DNA of 51,797 bases from an uncultured Flavobacteriaceae bacterium (lineage in GTDB: Bacteria > Bacteroidota > Bacteroidia > Flavobacteriales > Flavobacteriaceae): assembly GCA_913048115.1 (NCBI GenBank), contig CAJWVI010000011.1, positions 1-51,797 on the forward strand, in the 5' to 3' direction. Of the stretch, positions 25,438 through 35,253 are shown in pieces (the stretch's first letter is position 1; every line of letters begins with the position of its first letter). The notes beneath the pieces were generated by a model, which was not told the DNA's origin, ran no database searches, and was given only the letters and a program-made list of their open reading frames with translations. Both the position numbers and the translations under genes were made by a program.

Positions 25438-27876
25438 ATGCATATTTCATTTAAAAAAGCAGTGCCACATTTGGTTGTTATACTGTTATTAATGAGTACT
25501 TCATTACTGTACTTTAGTCCTGTTTTGAGCGGTAAAACGATCTTCCAGAGCGATATTGTGCAACATAATGGAATGGCTAAGGAGCTTAGAGATTTCAGAA
25601 AAACAAATGACACAGAAACCTACTGGACTGACAGTGCCTTTGGTGGAATGCCAACCTATCAACTAGGCGCACGTTATCCTCATAATTACATCAAAACGCT
25701 AGACGAGAGTTTGCGTTTTTTACCTAGACCAGCAGATTATCTATTTTTATATTTCATAGGTATCTATGTGTTGTTTCTCGTTCTAAAATTAGACTATAAA
25801 ATTGCCTTTCTAGGAGCACTAGCTTTTGGGTTTTCAACATACCTCATAATTATTCTAGGGGTTGGGCATAATGCTAAAGCACATGCAATTGCATACATGC
25901 CCTTAGTTTTAAGTGGTATTATACTCACCTTTAGAGGCAAGTACCTCTGGGGTTTCTTGCTTACTACAATTGCTATGGGGCTAGAACTAACAGCCAATCA
26001 TATACAAATGACTTACTATCTACTTTTATTAGTAGTATGCTTGGGGGTTTCTTATTTAATAGATGCTGTTAAGAAAAAGACGCTGCCTCATTTTTTCACA
26101 TCTGTAGGTATTATGATCTTAGGAGTTTTATTGGCTTTGGGTTTAAATGCTACAAATTTGTTAGCGACCAAAGAGTATGCAGATACCTCAACCCGAGCAA
26201 AGAGTGATTTAACCATCAATCCAGACGGTACTCCAAAACTAGACAAAGAAGGTTTAGACTATGATTATATCACTACCTATAGTTATGGTATGTTAGAAAC
26301 CTTTAATCTACTTGTGCCTCGCTTTATGGGAGGTGGTTCTAGTGAGCCTTTTCCAGAAGACGCTGCCACCCAAGATGCTTTGTTGAAAATGGGGGCAACC
26401 CCTCAACAGGCAAAAGATACCTTAAACCAAATTCCATTATACTGGGGTGACCAACCCATTGTAGCAGCACCTGCTTATGTAGGGGCAGTGGTTATTTTTC
26501 TGGCTATTCTTGGATTGTTCTTAATCCAAGGGAGGCTAAAATGGTGGTTGGTTTCTGGATTTATCTTGAGTTTGTTACTATCCTGGGGTAAAAACTTTAG
26601 TTTGCTCACAGACTTTTTTATAGACTATGTTCCTTTATATAATAAGTTTAGAGCAGTATCTTCTATACAGGTTATTATAGAACTTGTCTTACCAGTCTTA
26701 GCGATGGTAGGATTACATCAATTTTTTAAAACACATATTTCTGAAGAGAAAAAGAGAAAAAGCTTGGTTTATGCCACAAGCTTACTTGGTGGACTACTCG
26801 TTTTATTTCTACTGTTTAAAAACACACTGTTTAATTTTGTAAGCCCCTATGATAGTGACATCATTGAAGCCATGGGCGTTCCCTTTATAGATGCAGTCCG
26901 AGAAGATAGAATGACGCTCTTTACTAATGACGGGATAAGAAGCCTAGTTTTTATTGTATTGTCTGCCATTACACTTTGGCTATTTCTTACTAAGAAGTAT
27001 AAGGAAACTTTTACCATATGCATTCTTACAATTCTAGTAGTCTTTGATTTGGTAGGAGTAGATAGGCGGTATGTAAATAATGAAGATTTTGTAAACAAAC
27101 GAATCATGGAGCAGCCCTTTCAAAAATCTGCTGCCACCCTACAAATTGAAAAGCAGACAGGACGGTTTCGTGTGTATGATGCCGCTAATAATGCTTTTAA
27201 TAGTGCAGAGGTAAGTTATTTTAATAGTTCAATAGGAGGGTATCATGCTGCAAAACCAAGAAGGATGCAAGATATTGCAGACTTCTATATAAATCAAGGT
27301 GATATTTCAATGCTAAACATGATGAACGCTCGTTTCATCATTGTACAAAGTAAAAATGGAGGCCTTTATGGACAGCGCAATCCATATGCAAATGGAAATG
27401 CTTGGTTTGTTCAAAATGTGATACTTGCAGAAACTGCAGATGAAGAAATAATTGCTTTAGATAGTTTAGACACCAAAAAGACAGTGGTTGTTCATAAAGA
27501 CTTCATATCATATCTTCCCCTTAAAGACATTAAAAGAGATAGCACAGCTACTATAGAATTGGTGTATGATACGCCAAACCATTTGGTATACGAAGCTGCC
27601 ACCGAATCTACACAATTAGCAGTCTTTAGTGAGGTTTATTATTCAAAAGGATGGAATGCTTATATTAATGGTGAGCCCGTAGAACACATTCGTGTAAATT
27701 ATTTATTAAGAGCACTTAAGGTGTCAAAAGGGTATTCAAAAATCGAATTTAAATTTGAACCATCTGTCGTAAAAAAAGGGAGCTTTATCGCCTTGTTTAG
27801 TAGCGTTTTGTTCATCTTATTTCTTTTAGGGACTTTTGGGTATTACTACACGCAGAGGCGAACTTCAAATATATAA
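25438..27876 (+). CDS. YfhO family polytopic membrane protein
   Basis: The 812-residue protein has a first span at 10-28, a periplasmic segment including FQSDIVQHNGMAKELRDFRK, about ten further spans up to residue 520, a large periplasmic C-terminal domain (about 540-775) and a final span (SFIALFSSVLFILFLLGTFG) before the basic tail. The layout is that of YfhO/PF09586 proteins, GT-C-like membrane proteins connected with polymer glycosylation in Firmicutes. It is followed after 4 bases by a glycosyltransferase gene, so a joint role in envelope glycan modification is likely. The donor and target are unknown. A near-match promoter box TATTTTTC lies at 25396. Confidence 0.88.
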   Translation: MHISFKKAVPHLVVILLLMSTSLLYFSPVLSGKTIFQSDIVQHNGMAKELRDFRKTNDTETYWTDSAFGGMPTYQLGARYPHNYIKTLDESLRFLPRPADYLFLYFIGIYVLFLVLKLDYKIAFLGALAFGFSTYLIIILGVGHNAKAHAIAYMPLVLSGIILTFRGKYLWGFLLTTIAMGLELTANHIQMTYYLLLLVVCLGVSYLIDAVKKKTLPHFFTSVGIMILGVLLALGLNATNLLATKEYADTSTRAKSDLTINPDGTPKLDKEGLDYDYITTYSYGMLETFNLLVPRFMGGGSSEPFPEDAATQDALLKMGATPQQAKDTLNQIPLYWGDQPIVAAPAYVGAVVIFLAILGLFLIQGRLKWWLVSGFILSLLLSWGKNFSLLTDFFIDYVPLYNKFRAVSSIQVIIELVLPVLAMVGLHQFFKTHISEEKKRKSLVYATSLLGGLLVLFLLFKNTLFNFVSPYDSDIIEAMGVPFIDAVREDRMTLFTNDGIRSLVFIVLSAITLWLFLTKKYKETFTICILTILVVFDLVGVDRRYVNNEDFVNKRIMEQPFQKSAATLQIEKQTGRFRVYDAANNAFNSAEVSYFNSSIGGYHAAKPRRMQDIADFYINQGDISMLNMMNARFIIVQSKNGGLYGQRNPYANGNAWFVQNVILAETADEEIIALDSLDTKKTVVVHKDFISYLPLKDIKRDSTATIELVYDTPNHLVYEAATESTQLAVFSEVYYSKGWNAYINGEPVEHIRVNYLLRALKVSKGYSKIEFKFEPSVVKKGSFIALFSSVLFILFLLGTFGYYYTQRRTSNI

Positions 27877-27880
27877 TTTA

Positions 27881-29170
27881 ATGAAAAAGGCACTCATTAT
27901 TTGTTATTATTGGCCACCTGCAGGAGGTCCAGGAGTGCAGCGTTGGTTGAAATTTGTAAGCTATTTAAGAGATTTTGAAATAGAGCCTATAGTATACGTT
28001 CCACAAAACCCCAGCTATCCTCTTCTAGATGAAAACCTTGTTACAGAAATCCCTGAGGGTATTACCATTTTAAAACACCCTATAAAAGAACCCTATAAAT
28101 TTGCAGCATTTTTTTTTAAGAGCAAAACCCGCCAAATAAGCAGTGGTATTATTTCAAAAGAGAGCCCTTCTGTCATTGAAAAATTAATGTTGTTTATACG
28201 AGGTAATTTATTTGTTCCAGATGCTAGAGTAGGGTGGGTAGCACCTTCCGTTACATTCTTAAAAGATTATCTTTTAACACATAAAGTAGATTGTATAATT
28301 ACTTCTGGACCACCACATAGTTTACACCTTATTGGTTTGTCCTTGCAAAAGCAAACAAAACTACCATGGATTGCAGATTTTAGAGATCCCTGGACTACCA
28401 TTCATTATCATAAATCGCTACGCCTTACTAGGGCTTCTGCACTAAAACATAAAAAGCTAGAATCTTTGGTATTAAACAAGGCCGATCATATATTGGTAAC
28501 AAGCCCTTCAACTAAAAAAGAATGTAGTTTACTTACTCAACAACCCATAACACTTATAACTAACGGTTTTGACCCTATAAAAGAAGTAGTTGCCTCACTA
28601 GATAAGAAGTTTTCTATAGCTCACATAGGTTCACTGTTAACAGAAAGAAACCCTCTAATTTTATGGGAAGTACTCTCTGAAATAGCATTAGATAACCAAG
28701 ATTTTGCTTCAGATCTTGAAATCACTTTAGCAGGAGCAGTTAGTCATGAGGTGCTTGCAAGTATTGCCTTGTTTGGCTTAACAAACAATACTACATTAAA
28801 AGGCTATGTGTCTCATTCAGCCGCTATTAATCTACAGCACAGTGCTCAAATCTTACTGTTACTTGAAATGGATTCTCCACAGACCAAAGCTATTATACCT
28901 GGTAAGTTATTTGAGTACCTTCAAGCCAGGCGCCCCATCATCGCTCTTGGTCCTCAAGGAAGTGATGTAAAAGACATTTTGGAGCTTACCGCTAGTGGGT
29001 ATTATATAACACCTACTCAAAAAGATAGCTTACACAAACAGATCCTTGTATATTACAGGGCCTATAAAAACGCAGGTCTCTCTGTGCCCTGTGGTGATAT
29101 ATCAGCCTTCACTAGAAAATCCTTAACTAAAAAGCTCGCAGGTGTCATTAACTCTGTGGTAAATACTTAG
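27881..29170 (+). CDS. group 1-like glycosyltransferase
   Basis: Using the ATG at 27881, 4 bases after the YfhO stop, the 429-residue protein starts MKKALIICYYWPPAGGPGVQRWLKF. This is a glycosyltransferase 4-type donor-side start with a glycine-rich loop. It has WIADFRDPWT in the middle, ITNGFDP between the two Rossmann halves, and PGKLFEYLQARRPIIALG near the end, containing the E-x7-E-like nucleotide-sugar motif. The GT-B fold is clear. An upstream in-frame start would overlap the YfhO gene and add 15 residues that look random. It probably acts on the cytoplasmic face, on an envelope or lipid-linked glycan together with YfhO. A bifurcated terminator follows. Confidence 0.88.
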   Translation: MKKALIICYYWPPAGGPGVQRWLKFVSYLRDFEIEPIVYVPQNPSYPLLDENLVTEIPEGITILKHPIKEPYKFAAFFFKSKTRQISSGIISKESPSVIEKLMLFIRGNLFVPDARVGWVAPSVTFLKDYLLTHKVDCIITSGPPHSLHLIGLSLQKQTKLPWIADFRDPWTTIHYHKSLRLTRASALKHKKLESLVLNKADHILVTSPSTKKECSLLTQQPITLITNGFDPIKEVVASLDKKFSIAHIGSLLTERNPLILWEVLSEIALDNQDFASDLEITLAGAVSHEVLASIALFGLTNNTTLKGYVSHSAAINLQHSAQILLLLEMDSPQTKAIIPGKLFEYLQARRPIIALGPQGSDVKDILELTASGYYITPTQKDSLHKQILVYYRAYKNAGLSVPCGDISAFTRKSLTKKLAGVINSVVNT

Positions 29171-29176
29171 TATAAA

Positions 29177-29210
29177 AAAGCCCTCAGATATTAGTATATC
29201 AAAGGGCTTT
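29177..29210. terminator. intrinsic terminator between convergent genes
   Basis: AAAGCCCT (29177-29184) pairs with AGGGCTTT (29203-29210); an inner GATA/TATC helix shortens the loop. A-rich sequence flanks both sides, so it may work in both directions. Confidence 0.65.
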
Positions 29211-29241
29211 AAACAAACAAACAAATAAACTAACCATAAAC

Positions 29242-30357
29242 TTATTGCACTCCACGCCTTTTTCTAGGAGTTGAGATGCGGGTATTACTACGTACATTAT
29301 TTTTTGAACCAGATCGCTTTGTAGTCTTTCTTGTGTTATTAACTCTAGAGCTACGCGCCTTTCTATTGCTAGCTATCGGGTTATTAGTCCTTGCAACTGT
29401 TCTTACTGCTCTTGTGTTATTTGTGTTTCTTCTTACTTGCACAGCACGGGGTTTAATACTTCTAGTTTCTTGTCTAGAAACAACAGCTCTTGCACTCTCA
29501 GCTCTATTAGTATTAGATACCTTTCTTGTGCTTCTTTTTGTTGCAGTTGCTTTTCTATTTCCACGATTTTTTCTAGCAGCTACATAGCTATTATTTCTTG
29601 AGGTACTAGTTCTTCCATGGGTATTTACCATGGTATTTATTCTCCCTCTTTTATAATCTCTGTTTAGCGCAGTTCTTCCACCTCTGTAATGTATTCTACT
29701 CCCTGGTGCGTAAAAATTTCTTCTAGCATTTACATAGGGTGTTGTATATCTGTTGGTGTAATATCTTACATGGTTATAGTAACTATAGCGAACTGGCGTA
29801 TAGTATCTTCTATAAGGGACGTCCCAAACAATACAGTTGCTATAGACAGGTCTTGTGTAATTTGCATGCCATGTACGGTATATGTAAAACCTATTGAAAG
29901 GGTTTATAAACCCAATACAGTGATCATAGTAGCCATAATTGTTATAGAATATACGCAAGCCTCCTACACGAGATAAGCGTCTGTTTCTATAGCCAATAAC
30001 TATCTCACCGGCTTGAATGATTCTTCCATAGGCATCATAAAAAACCGGAACATCTTCTATTTGAACAATTGCTCCATAGGCATCATATTGGACATATGCT
30101 TCATAATCTCGCCCCGTATTAAAACTCACAAACACACTTGGAGATGAAAGAGTGACTGCGGTATTGCTTCCAGTTCCTAGGTATATAAAATCAAATTGTC
30201 CATCAGCAAATACAGAAAACTCTACACCCCCTTCAATAAAAATAGATGCTTCTCCATTGTATTTTGTTTGATTAAAAGATTCTGGACCAACAAGCTTTGT
30301 TGCATTTGCCGAAATTCCTACACATAGAAACAAAAGTATTGTTTTGAAGTTTTTCAT
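29242..30357 (-). CDS. secreted Tyr- and Arg-rich protein of unknown function
   Basis: The 371-residue protein begins with a signal peptide (MKNFKTILLFLCVGISANA). Residues 20-100 are beta-like, ending in two imperfect repeats (YDAYGAIVQIEDV and YDAYGRIIQAGEI). Residues about 140-220 are extremely rich in Tyr, Arg and Asn (for example YRRYYTPVRYSYYNHVRYY). The last 130 residues are a basic, low-complexity tail of Arg, Lys, Asn, Thr and Ser. No catalytic motif is seen. Such composition suggests an envelope or matrix protein that binds polyanions. I recall similar proteins as hypothetical in Flavobacteriaceae. No homologous family can be named with confidence. Confidence 0.7.
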   Translation of the reverse strand: MKNFKTILLFLCVGISANATKLVGPESFNQTKYNGEASIFIEGGVEFSVFADGQFDFIYLGTGSNTAVTLSSPSVFVSFNTGRDYEAYVQYDAYGAIVQIEDVPVFYDAYGRIIQAGEIVIGYRNRRLSRVGGLRIFYNNYGYYDHCIGFINPFNRFYIYRTWHANYTRPVYSNCIVWDVPYRRYYTPVRYSYYNHVRYYTNRYTTPYVNARRNFYAPGSRIHYRGGRTALNRDYKRGRINTMVNTHGRTSTSRNNSYVAARKNRGNRKATATKRSTRKVSNTNRAESARAVVSRQETRSIKPRAVQVRRNTNNTRAVRTVARTNNPIASNRKARSSRVNNTRKTTKRSGSKNNVRSNTRISTPRKRRGVQ

Positions 30358-30590
30358 AATAAGTGATTTTCTGTACTTGCTAAATGACTTTAACGAGCGT
30401 TGTACCCAAAAGATAATACATAGACCATGCCAAAAACAAAAAAAGTCCTGTATAGACCGTTTTTATTGACTTTGTAAATGGTGTTCTTGTGCAGTTGTAT
30501 ATAAAAAGACCTGGGTGTGTTGGGTTTGCCACAAATTAATAGCATCCTACAGAAGAAATTTGAAATACGATGTTATATTATCTATAAGAA

Positions 30591-33368
30591 CTATAGTTTG
30601 TCTTTAAGGTACTGAGCCGTGTAAGATTTTTTATTTTTAGCAACCACTTCTGGAGTTCCTTGCGCCATTATTTTTCCTCCTTTGCTACCACCATCTTGAC
30701 CTAAATCTATAATATAATCTGCACACTTTATAAGATCTATATTGTGTTCTACCACAATAAGCGTGTGGCCTTTATCTAGTAAAGCGTAAAAGGAGGCTAA
30801 AAGTTTTTTAATATCATGAAAGTGTAAACCTGTGGTAGGTTCATCAAAAATAAATAGCGTTTTTTCTTTGGTAATACCTTTAACTAAGAATGAAGCTAGC
30901 TTGATTCGTTGCGCTTCACCACCAGATAGCGTTGAGGAGCTTTGCCCTAATTTCACATAGCCCAAACCAACATCTTGAAGGGGTTGTAATTTTATTACAA
31001 TTCTTTTTTGTTCTTGACTTTTAAAAAATTCAATAGCATCATCTACTGTAAGAGATAGAACATCATCTATATTCTTGTTTCCTACTTTTACTTCAAGCAC
31101 TTCTTTTTTGAAACGCTTTCCATTACACACATCACATTGTAGGTTTACATCTGCCATGAATTGCATCTCGATAGTAATCTCACCTTCTCCTTTACAGCTC
31201 TCGCATCTACCACCATCTACATTAAAACTAAAGTGTTTTGTTTTGTATCCACGAATATCACTTAATTTCTGTTTTGCAAATAAACTGCGTATATCATCGT
31301 AGGCTTTGATATAGGTAACTGGGTTAGACCTGCTGGAGCGTCCAATTGGGTTTTGGTCTATAAACTCTACATTATTAATATTCAGAAAATCTCCTTCTAG
31401 GCTTGAGAACTGTCCAGGTTTATCGCCAAACCCGCCAATTTCTCTCTGTAAGGCAGGATACAATATTTTCTTCACCAAAGTACTTTTTCCACTACCAGAA
31501 ACCCCTGTAACTGCTGTAAATAGTCCTACAGGAAATGTAGCATTGATGTTTTGTAAATTGTGTTGACGTGCACCCTTAATTTCTATTGCATTGGTAAAGG
31601 TTCTTCGTTTTTTAGGAACTTCTATTTTTAAGGTCTCGTTGAGGTACCCTGCTGTAAGCGAATCTTGTTTTAAAATTTCATTATAAGTTCCTACCGCAAC
31701 TACGTCTCCTCCAAAAGTACCTGCTTCTGGCCCAATATCAATAATATGATCTGCTGCTTTCATGATATCTTCATCATGTTCTACAACGATCACGGTATTT
31801 CCTAGATCACGTAATGATTTTAATACCTTAATAAGGCGCTCTGTGTCTTTTGGGTGCAAACCAATGCTGGGTTCGTCAAGAATATACATGGAGCCTACCA
31901 AACTACTCCCTAGAGAGGTAGCTAAGTTAATGCGTTGTGATTCTCCTCCAGATAGTGAATTACTTTTTCTGTTAAGTGTAAGGTATGATAGCCCAACATC
32001 CATTAAAAAAGAAAGTCTATTGTTAATCTCTACAAGAAGTCGTTTTGCAATAGTTGTGTCATATTCGTCTAGTGTAAGTTCTTTAAAAAAAACAGCAACG
32101 TCTTCTAGTGGTAATGCAACCAACTCTTGAATAGCGGTGTTGGCAATTTTAACGTACCCAACTTCTGGTCTAAGTCTTTTTCCACGGCAAGTGGTACAGC
32201 TTGTTTTACCTCTATAGCGAGACAACATCACTCTATTTTGTATTTTATAACTCTTGCTTTCTAAGTATTTAAAAAAACTGTGTAGCCCTTCAAAATGTTG
32301 GTTACCGTCCCAAACCAATTGTTGTTGAGCCTCTGTGAGTTCAAACCAAGGTTTATGGATAGGAAAGTCAAAGGTATATGCGCTGTTTACTAATTGATCT
32401 CTATACCATCCCATACTGTCTCCACGCCATGGAAAAATAGCATTTTCATAAATAGATAAGGCTGTATTTGGGATTACTAAATCTTTGTCAACACCAACGA
32501 TATCTCCATAACCTTCACAGGTTGGGCAGGCTCCAAAAGGATTATTGAAGCTAAATAAATGCACATTAGGTTCTGTAAAGGACATGCCATCACGCTCAAA
32601 ACGATTGTTGAATTCTGCAATGTTATTGTTTTCAAGTTGTTCTATATATAAAGTTCCCTTTCCTTCATAAAAAGCCATTTGAACAGCATCTGCAAGACGG
32701 TTGTAAAAATCTTCATCTTCTTTGGTGATCACTCTGTCAATGACCAGTTGCATGCTTTTTGGTAATAAATTTCCTTTTAATTCATCTATGCGTACTACGG
32801 CGTCATCTATTTTTACACGAGCAAACCCTTGTTGTGCCAATGCTTTGGTCTTATTCTCTAAGGTTCTTCCTTCTTCTAGTACTAATGGAGATAGCAGCAA
32901 CAGTTTAGTTCCTACAGGAAATGTTTTGATGAATTTTATAACATCAGCGACAGTGTCTTTTTTAACTTCTTTACCACTTATAGGAGAATAGGTTTTGCCA
33001 ATACGTGCAAATAATAGCTTTAAATAATCATAAATTTCTGTTGAGGTTCCTACTGTTGACCTTGGATTTGTTGCATTTACTTTTTGTTCAATGGCAATTG
33101 CTGGAGAGATTCCTTTTATGCTATCAACCTTAGGTTTGTTAAGCCTACCAAGGAATTGTCTTGCATAACTAGAGAGACTTTCTACATACCTTCTTTGTCC
33201 TTCTGCATACAAGGTGTCAAAGGCTAAACTTGATTTACCACTACCAGAAAGGCCAGTTATGACAACTAGTTTATTGCGAGGAATAACAACATCTATGTTT
33301 TTGAGGTTGTGTAATTTAGCACCTTTTATGATGATGTTTTTTTTTGGATCTAGTAATTCCTTTTTCAA
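30591..33368 (-). CDS. uvrA: excinuclease ABC subunit A
   Basis: The 925-residue protein has both ATPase modules of UvrA. The first Walker A is GLSGSGKSS near residue 40, and the second is GVSGSGKST near 620. Zinc-finger cysteines occur as [17 protein letters not shown] and the pair CESCKGEGE with CDVCNGKRF. The signature LSGGE occurs twice, and [10 protein letters not shown] and [10 protein letters not shown] are the two Walker B regions. It recognises damaged DNA and loads UvrB in nucleotide-excision repair. Start and length fit the family. The promoter region to 33624 is shared with the divergent sigma-factor gene. A second UvrA is common in Bacteroidota, so this may be one of two. Confidence 0.97.
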   Translation of the reverse strand: MKKELLDPKKNIIIKGAKLHNLKNIDVVIPRNKLVVITGLSGSGKSSLAFDTLYAEGQRRYVESLSSYARQFLGRLNKPKVDSIKGISPAIAIEQKVNATNPRSTVGTSTEIYDYLKLLFARIGKTYSPISGKEVKKDTVADVIKFIKTFPVGTKLLLLSPLVLEEGRTLENKTKALAQQGFARVKIDDAVVRIDELKGNLLPKSMQLVIDRVITKEDEDFYNRLADAVQMAFYEGKGTLYIEQLENNNIAEFNNRFERDGMSFTEPNVHLFSFNNPFGACPTCEGYGDIVGVDKDLVIPNTALSIYENAIFPWRGDSMGWYRDQLVNSAYTFDFPIHKPWFELTEAQQQLVWDGNQHFEGLHSFFKYLESKSYKIQNRVMLSRYRGKTSCTTCRGKRLRPEVGYVKIANTAIQELVALPLEDVAVFFKELTLDEYDTTIAKRLLVEINNRLSFLMDVGLSYLTLNRKSNSLSGGESQRINLATSLGSSLVGSMYILDEPSIGLHPKDTERLIKVLKSLRDLGNTVIVVEHDEDIMKAADHIIDIGPEAGTFGGDVVAVGTYNEILKQDSLTAGYLNETLKIEVPKKRRTFTNAIEIKGARQHNLQNINATFPVGLFTAVTGVSGSGKSTLVKKILYPALQREIGGFGDKPGQFSSLEGDFLNINNVEFIDQNPIGRSSRSNPVTYIKAYDDIRSLFAKQKLSDIRGYKTKHFSFNVDGGRCESCKGEGEITIEMQFMADVNLQCDVCNGKRFKKEVLEVKVGNKNIDDVLSLTVDDAIEFFKSQEQKRIVIKLQPLQDVGLGYVKLGQSSSTLSGGEAQRIKLASFLVKGITKEKTLFIFDEPTTGLHFHDIKKLLASFYALLDKGHTLIVVEHNIDLIKCADYIIDLGQDGGSKGGKIMAQGTPEVVAKNKKSYTAQYLKDKL

Positions 33369-33397
33369 TGTGAAGCCTTGTTAAATGTGGGTTTTTA

Positions 33398-33405
33398 CAA
33401 AGATA
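33398..33405 (-). promoter_or_regulatory. -7 box for uvrA
   Basis: Reads TATCTTTG on the minus strand, 29 bases upstream of the uvrA ATG. No -33 TTTG recognised. Confidence 0.5.
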
Positions 33406-33623
33406 ACATTTTGCTATTTGTCTAACACATTGAGAGGAGTTTTAAGTTTTTTTTAATAAAAACGCCCATATTGTTTTGAATTGTAAACTTATTGTACTTA
33501 TATTTACGCCTTACACTTATGTAAACCAAAATCATTGCCTATAGCATATTATTACTTTTTTTAATTTTATTATAACAACTCATTGGCCCTATTTAATAGT
33601 TGTTCACATTAAAAAGTATTGAT

Positions 33624-34208
33624 ATGAAAAAAAGCAAAGCTACAGATGCGGTTTTAGTAACTATGTACCTACAAGGAAATGAGTCTGCTCTTTCCACCCT
33701 CATCACACGACACAAGCAAAGAATTTACAGTTTTATCTATTCCAAGGTTTTTGACAGAGATGTTGCTGAAGATGTATTTCAAGACACATTCATTAAAGTT
33801 ATCAATTCCTTGAAAAGAGGAAAGTATAATGAAGAAGGTAAGTTTTTACCTTGGGTAATGAGAATTTCTCATAATTTGGTTATTGATCATTTTAGAAAGA
33901 ACAATCGCATGCCTAAGTTTGAAAACAACACAGATTTTAATATCTTCTCTGTGCTTTCAGACAATGCATTAAATGCAGAAAACACAATTATTAAAGGTCA
34001 AGTGGAGCAAGACATAAGACGTCTTGTTGATGAACTTCCAGAAGATCAACGCGAGGTTTTAATGATGCGTATTTACAGAGATATGAGCTTTAAAGAAATA
34101 AGTGAACAAACTGGGGTGAGCATCAACACAGCTCTAGGAAGAATGCGTTATGCACTCATTAACTTGCGTAAAGTGATTGATAAACATAACATTGTCTTGA
34201 CAGACTAA
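33624..34208 (+). CDS. ECF-type sigma-70 family RNA polymerase sigma factor
   Basis: From the ATG at 33624 (an in-frame TTG eight codons earlier is less likely) the 194-residue protein has sigma region 2, with DVFQDTFIKVINSLKRGKY and then PWVMRISHNLVIDHFRK, and region 4, with LPEDQREVLMMRIYRDMSF and KEISEQTGVSINTALGRMRYAL. Regions 1 and 3 are absent, as in extracytoplasmic-function sigmas. No anti-sigma factor with a membrane span is adjacent; instead a 50-residue ORF follows after 58 bases. The gene is divergent from uvrA. Target genes are unknown, and constitutive housekeeping use is possible as in some flavobacterial ECF sigmas. Confidence 0.92.
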   Translation: MKKSKATDAVLVTMYLQGNESALSTLITRHKQRIYSFIYSKVFDRDVAEDVFQDTFIKVINSLKRGKYNEEGKFLPWVMRISHNLVIDHFRKNNRMPKFENNTDFNIFSVLSDNALNAENTIIKGQVEQDIRRLVDELPEDQREVLMMRIYRDMSFKEISEQTGVSINTALGRMRYALINLRKVIDKHNIVLTD

Positions 34209-34266
34209 CACAATAAATTAGATTTTGCATCGTTAATTGGTAACAATAACATTTAAATACCATTGT

Positions 34267-34419
34267 ATGCAAAAAATGTACTCAAGATCTTCACGCCCTG
34301 AACACGTGAACCAAAAGACAGTTCCAACCGATGAAACAATTAAGTTTCTTCTAGATTATTCTAAGGCCTTACAAATTGTAGCCTATAAAAACCTTACGTT
34401 TGAAGCAATTTTAAACTAA
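34267..34419 (+). CDS. 50-residue conserved-looking small protein downstream of the ECF sigma factor
   Basis: From the ATG at 34267 the product starts MQKMYSRSSRPEHVNQKTV, then PTDETIKFLLDYSKALQIV, and ends FEAILN. It is soluble, with a basic N-terminal third and an amphipathic helix in the middle. It follows the sigma gene on the same strand after 58 bases and precedes a strong terminator, so it probably shares the sigma transcript. I recall short proteins with a TIxFLLxYSKAL core near this sigma gene in other Flavobacteriaceae, but cannot verify that here. It may be a sigma modulator; no domain is recognised. Confidence 0.6.
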   Translation: MQKMYSRSSRPEHVNQKTVPTDETIKFLLDYSKALQIVAYKNLTFEAILN

Positions 34420-34423
34420 AATA

Positions 34424-34459
34424 AAAAAAACCCCGAAATTAATAATTCGGGGTTTTTTT
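34424..34459. terminator. strong bidirectional terminator
   Basis: A 14-bp stem (34424-34437 with 34446-34459) with GC core CCCCGAA, 8-base loop, flanked by A and T runs. It terminates the sigma-factor transcript and, in reverse, nth. Confidence 0.9.
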
Positions 34460-34518
34460 ATATTCTTTTCACCAAGTCTTCTCCATAAAAAAATATTTAG
34501 ACACTATCATGGTGAGCT

Positions 34519-35178
34519 TTATTTTTTCTTTTTTTTATAATATTGGCTAAGCACCGTTTTTCTACCAATGGTTTTTGTAATAATATCATTTTCCAAATCC
34601 CAACCTCTAGCTTGACAGTATTGACGTCCATACCATATAATTTGAAGGTGTAGATCATTCCATATTTCTTCTGGGAAAAGTCTTTTTGCATCACGCTCTG
34701 TCTGTACCACATTTTTTCCGTTGGTGAAACCCCAGCGGAACATGAGTCTATGAATATGTGTGTCTACAGGAAATGCGGGCACTCCAAAGGCTTGAGAAAT
34801 TACAACACTTGCGGTTTTGTGTCCTACCGCAGGCAGTTCTTCAAGCGCTTCAAGATCATTAGGGACCATGCCTTGATGTTTGTCTATTAAAATGTGAGAA
34901 AGGCCATAGATTCCTTTTGCTTTCATAGGAGAAAGCCCTACAGGTTTTATGATTTCTCTAATCTCTTCAATAGATAGCTTGATCATCTCTTGAGGAGTAT
35001 CTGCCTGTTTAAATAACAAGGGAGTAATTTTGTTAACCCTAACATCTGTACTTTGCGCAGATAGTAACACTGCTATAAGTAAGGTATATGGGTCTTTATG
35101 GTCAAGGGGAATAGGGATTTCTGGATATAATTCTTTTAACGTATTTATAACAAAGAGTACCTTTTCTTGTTTGTTCAT
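34519..35178 (-). CDS. nth: endonuclease III (DNA-(apurinic or apyrimidinic site) lyase) without Fe-S cluster motif
   Basis: Starting at the ATG at 35178 (MNKQEKVLFVIN), the 219-residue protein carries the helix-hairpin-helix LPAVGHKTASVV with catalytic Lys121 and the essential Asp139 in VDTHIHR. The DNA-minor-groove loop LLSAQSTD is intact. It removes oxidised pyrimidines in base-excision repair. The C-terminus departs from the standard enzyme: where a C-x6-C-x2-C-x5-C iron-sulfur motif is expected there is GRQYCQARGWDLEND and a poly-Lys end, with only one Cys. The frame extends 43 codons upstream into the promoter region and overlaps bcp, so that longer form is rejected. Confidence 0.93.
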   Translation of the reverse strand: MNKQEKVLFVINTLKELYPEIPIPLDHKDPYTLLIAVLLSAQSTDVRVNKITPLLFKQADTPQEMIKLSIEEIREIIKPVGLSPMKAKGIYGLSHILIDKHQGMVPNDLEALEELPAVGHKTASVVISQAFGVPAFPVDTHIHRLMFRWGFTNGKNVVQTERDAKRLFPEEIWNDLHLQIIWYGRQYCQARGWDLENDIITKTIGRKTVLSQYYKKKKK

Positions 35179-35240
35179 TTGGTTTAAATTTACATAAAGC
35201 CTAAAAAGCGTATTAAACGTTTTGCGATTACTAACAAAAA

Positions 35241-35248
35241 CAAATTTA
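35241..35248 (-). promoter_or_regulatory. possible -7 box for nth
   Basis: Reads TAAATTTG on the minus strand, 62 bases upstream of the nth ATG, in the 75-base gap to the divergent bcp gene. Confidence 0.35.
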
Positions 35249-35253
35249 CAAGA

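Noticed and set aside
30390-30545. 51-codon minus-strand ORF between uvrA and the Tyr/Arg-rich gene, with a hydrophobic C-terminal half.
   Set aside because: No promoter box, no recognisable protein features and ordinary non-coding composition; likely chance, although conservation was not testable here.
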